A program made the position numbers and the translations under genes. A stretch of DNA of 64,000 bases from Nitrospirota bacterium (lineage in GTDB: Bacteria; Nitrospirota; Thermodesulfovibrionia; UBA6902): contig JACRMS010000018.1 of NCBI GenBank assembly GCA_016214845.1, positions 43,577 through 107,576 on the forward strand, written 5' to 3'. The notes under the pieces were generated by a model. It was not told the DNA's origin. It was given only the letters and a program-made list of their open reading frames with translations, and made no database searches. Positions 63,062 to 64,000 of this stretch are shown here, piece after piece (position 1 is the first letter of the stretch; each line of letters opens with the position of its first letter).

Positions 63062-63240
63062 AGCTATTATCAAATGAGAAGTAACGGTGTGTTCCCCGGT
63101 CAGTTCAAAGAGGCGGAAGAATAAACCCTGTTGAGGTCATTTGCGATGGAGGATTTCCCGGACATATCTATTGTGTTGTTTGCAAAATCCTTTCTTTAAA
63201 TGATATACTTTACCTTATTTCTAAAAGGAGGTGTAATACA
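63062..63240. other. intergenic region upstream of the DUF882 gene
   Basis: About 180 nt with no ORF. A TGATATACTTTACC (63200-63213) contains a possible -10 TATACT. No repeat was seen here. Confidence 0.4.
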
Positions 63241-63825
63241 TTGAATTTATTTGAGAAAAAAATAAAGTCTGTATTAGATCTTATGGTAAGCAGAAGAGGA
63301 TTACTAACTGGAGGGCTTGTAACTATCGCCTCAAGTTTTATCCCTCGCAAGGCCTTCTCAGCAGTTAAGGATATTCTATCCCCGGACCGTTCATTGTTCT
63401 TTTATAATGTTTATACAGGGGAGCAACTGAAAGCTGATTATTGGAGCAATGGCCAGTACCTGACAGATGTGCTGTCAGATGTAAATCATATATTCCGCGA
63501 TCACTTAACGGAAGCTATCGAAGTGATTGATACAAACCTCTTAGACCTGCTTTTTGCTTTACAGGAAAAATTGAGAATTTCCGAACCGCTTCATATTGTA
63601 TCCGGATACCGTTCCCCGCAGACTAATGCAAAATTAAGAAAATGGAAAAAAGGGGTCGCAAAGAACAGTCTCCATATGTACGGAAAGGCTGTTGATATAC
63701 GTGTGCCGGGATACTCATCAAGAGCTATAAGAGTCGCAGCCATGGAATTGCAAGGAGGAGGAGTAGGTTATTATCCCAGGGCAGGCTTTGTTCATTTAGA
63801 CGTTGGAGATATCCGTTACTGGTAG
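63241..63825 (+). CDS. Tat-exported DUF882/MepK-like murein endopeptidase
   Basis: This 194-residue peptidase M15-fold protein (DUF882, YcbK/MepK family) has a Tat signal (SRRGLLTGGLVTIA, about 17-30; cleavage near AFSA). Catalytic zinc residues are SLHMYGKAVDIRV and VHLDVG, and GYRSPQTNAKLR is a conserved loop. It should cut mDAP peptide cross-links in peptidoglycan. It starts with TTG at 63241, chosen for AAAGGAGGTG ending 7 nt upstream. Confidence 0.9.
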   Translation: MNLFEKKIKSVLDLMVSRRGLLTGGLVTIASSFIPRKAFSAVKDILSPDRSLFFYNVYTGEQLKADYWSNGQYLTDVLSDVNHIFRDHLTEAIEVIDTNLLDLLFALQEKLRISEPLHIVSGYRSPQTNAKLRKWKKGVAKNSLHMYGKAVDIRVPGYSSRAIRVAAMELQGGGVGYYPRAGFVHLDVGDIRYW

Positions 63826-64000
63826 ATTGCAATTAGTTATCGCAAACAGTAGACACTCCCGAGACTGTCTCACTAACTGTGTAAGTTCAATTTTCACTGT
63901 ATCCTATCCTCAAACAATATAGCGATCTGAGAATAGACTTGAGACCATCCTCTGAGAGGCATGGTCCATTTTTTATCGAGTTCCAGTGCTGCCATATATA
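63826..64000. other. window-end region, no gene recognised
   Basis: This is a 175-nt stretch with no supported ORF. GACACTCCCGAGACTGTCTCAC has small repeats. It may be the 5' flank of a gene beyond the window. Confidence 0.35.

Overview
The window reads as chromosomal DNA of a Gram-negative, probably anaerobic or microaerophilic bacterium. The envelope genes are an RND/TolC efflux system, a SurA-type lipoprotein foldase, a heptose-phosphate kinase for LPS and many lipoproteins. The metabolic genes include a B12-dependent ribonucleotide reductase, a small ferredoxin, a CooT-family protein and a DUF116 protein. Gene content and the ispE - tRNA-Gln - prs - rplY - pth order fit a Nitrospirota (Thermodesulfovibrionia-like) genome. 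That placement is an inference; there is no rRNA here to confirm it.

Layout. 1-10 kb: a HisKA_2 sensor kinase, prolyl-tRNA synthetase, and a TetR-controlled RND efflux operon (regulator, adaptor, pump, outer-membrane channel) with a recognisable promoter and operator. 10-14 kb: a PpiC foldase, YajQ, and an in-frame fusion of serine acetyltransferase to cysteinyl-tRNA synthetase. 14-19 kb: an accessory stretch with a glycosidase-like secreted protein (dockerin and Fn3), small exported proteins, a four-EF-hand protein and a gene interrupted by an in-frame UGA followed by a SECIS-like hairpin. 19-28 kb: glutamate dehydrogenase, a periplasmic OB-fold protein, an HD-GYP phosphodiesterase, then pth, rplY, prs, tRNA-Gln, ispE and a TPR lipoprotein. 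29-45 kb: heptose kinase, aminotransferase, a PstS-like protein, rhodanese, a chemoreceptor, bifunctional nuclease, recO, DUF3842/cooT, a lipoate/octanoyl transferase, trpC, argB, a sugar dehydrogenase, tag and DUF116. 45-51 kb: an accessory island with a NUDIX / nuclease-helicase / small-protein operon, a zeta-type kinase with a small partner, a MazG-like remnant and an N-terminally short Rho-like ATPase with foreign codon use. 51-64 kb: radical SAM, ICMT-like methyltransferase, nrdJ, trpD, a kinase, an IMPase-like phosphatase, ahcY, metK, a conserved DHS-like protein with ferredoxin, four tRNAs and a Tat-exported murein endopeptidase.

Two signals stand out. First, gene 17631-18392 (minus) is a candidate selenoprotein: its UGA is in frame with a further 78 sense codons and is followed at once by a stem-loop with the geometry of a bacterial SECIS. 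Second, nearly every larger intergenic gap carries a quasi-palindrome built from short tandem words (about 7-12 nt). Several families recur, and related elements lie in frame inside four conserved genes (RND adaptor signal peptide, ispE, nrdJ, a kinase), each adding about 20-35 residues without breaking the frame.

No rRNA, CRISPR array, transposase or integrase was seen.
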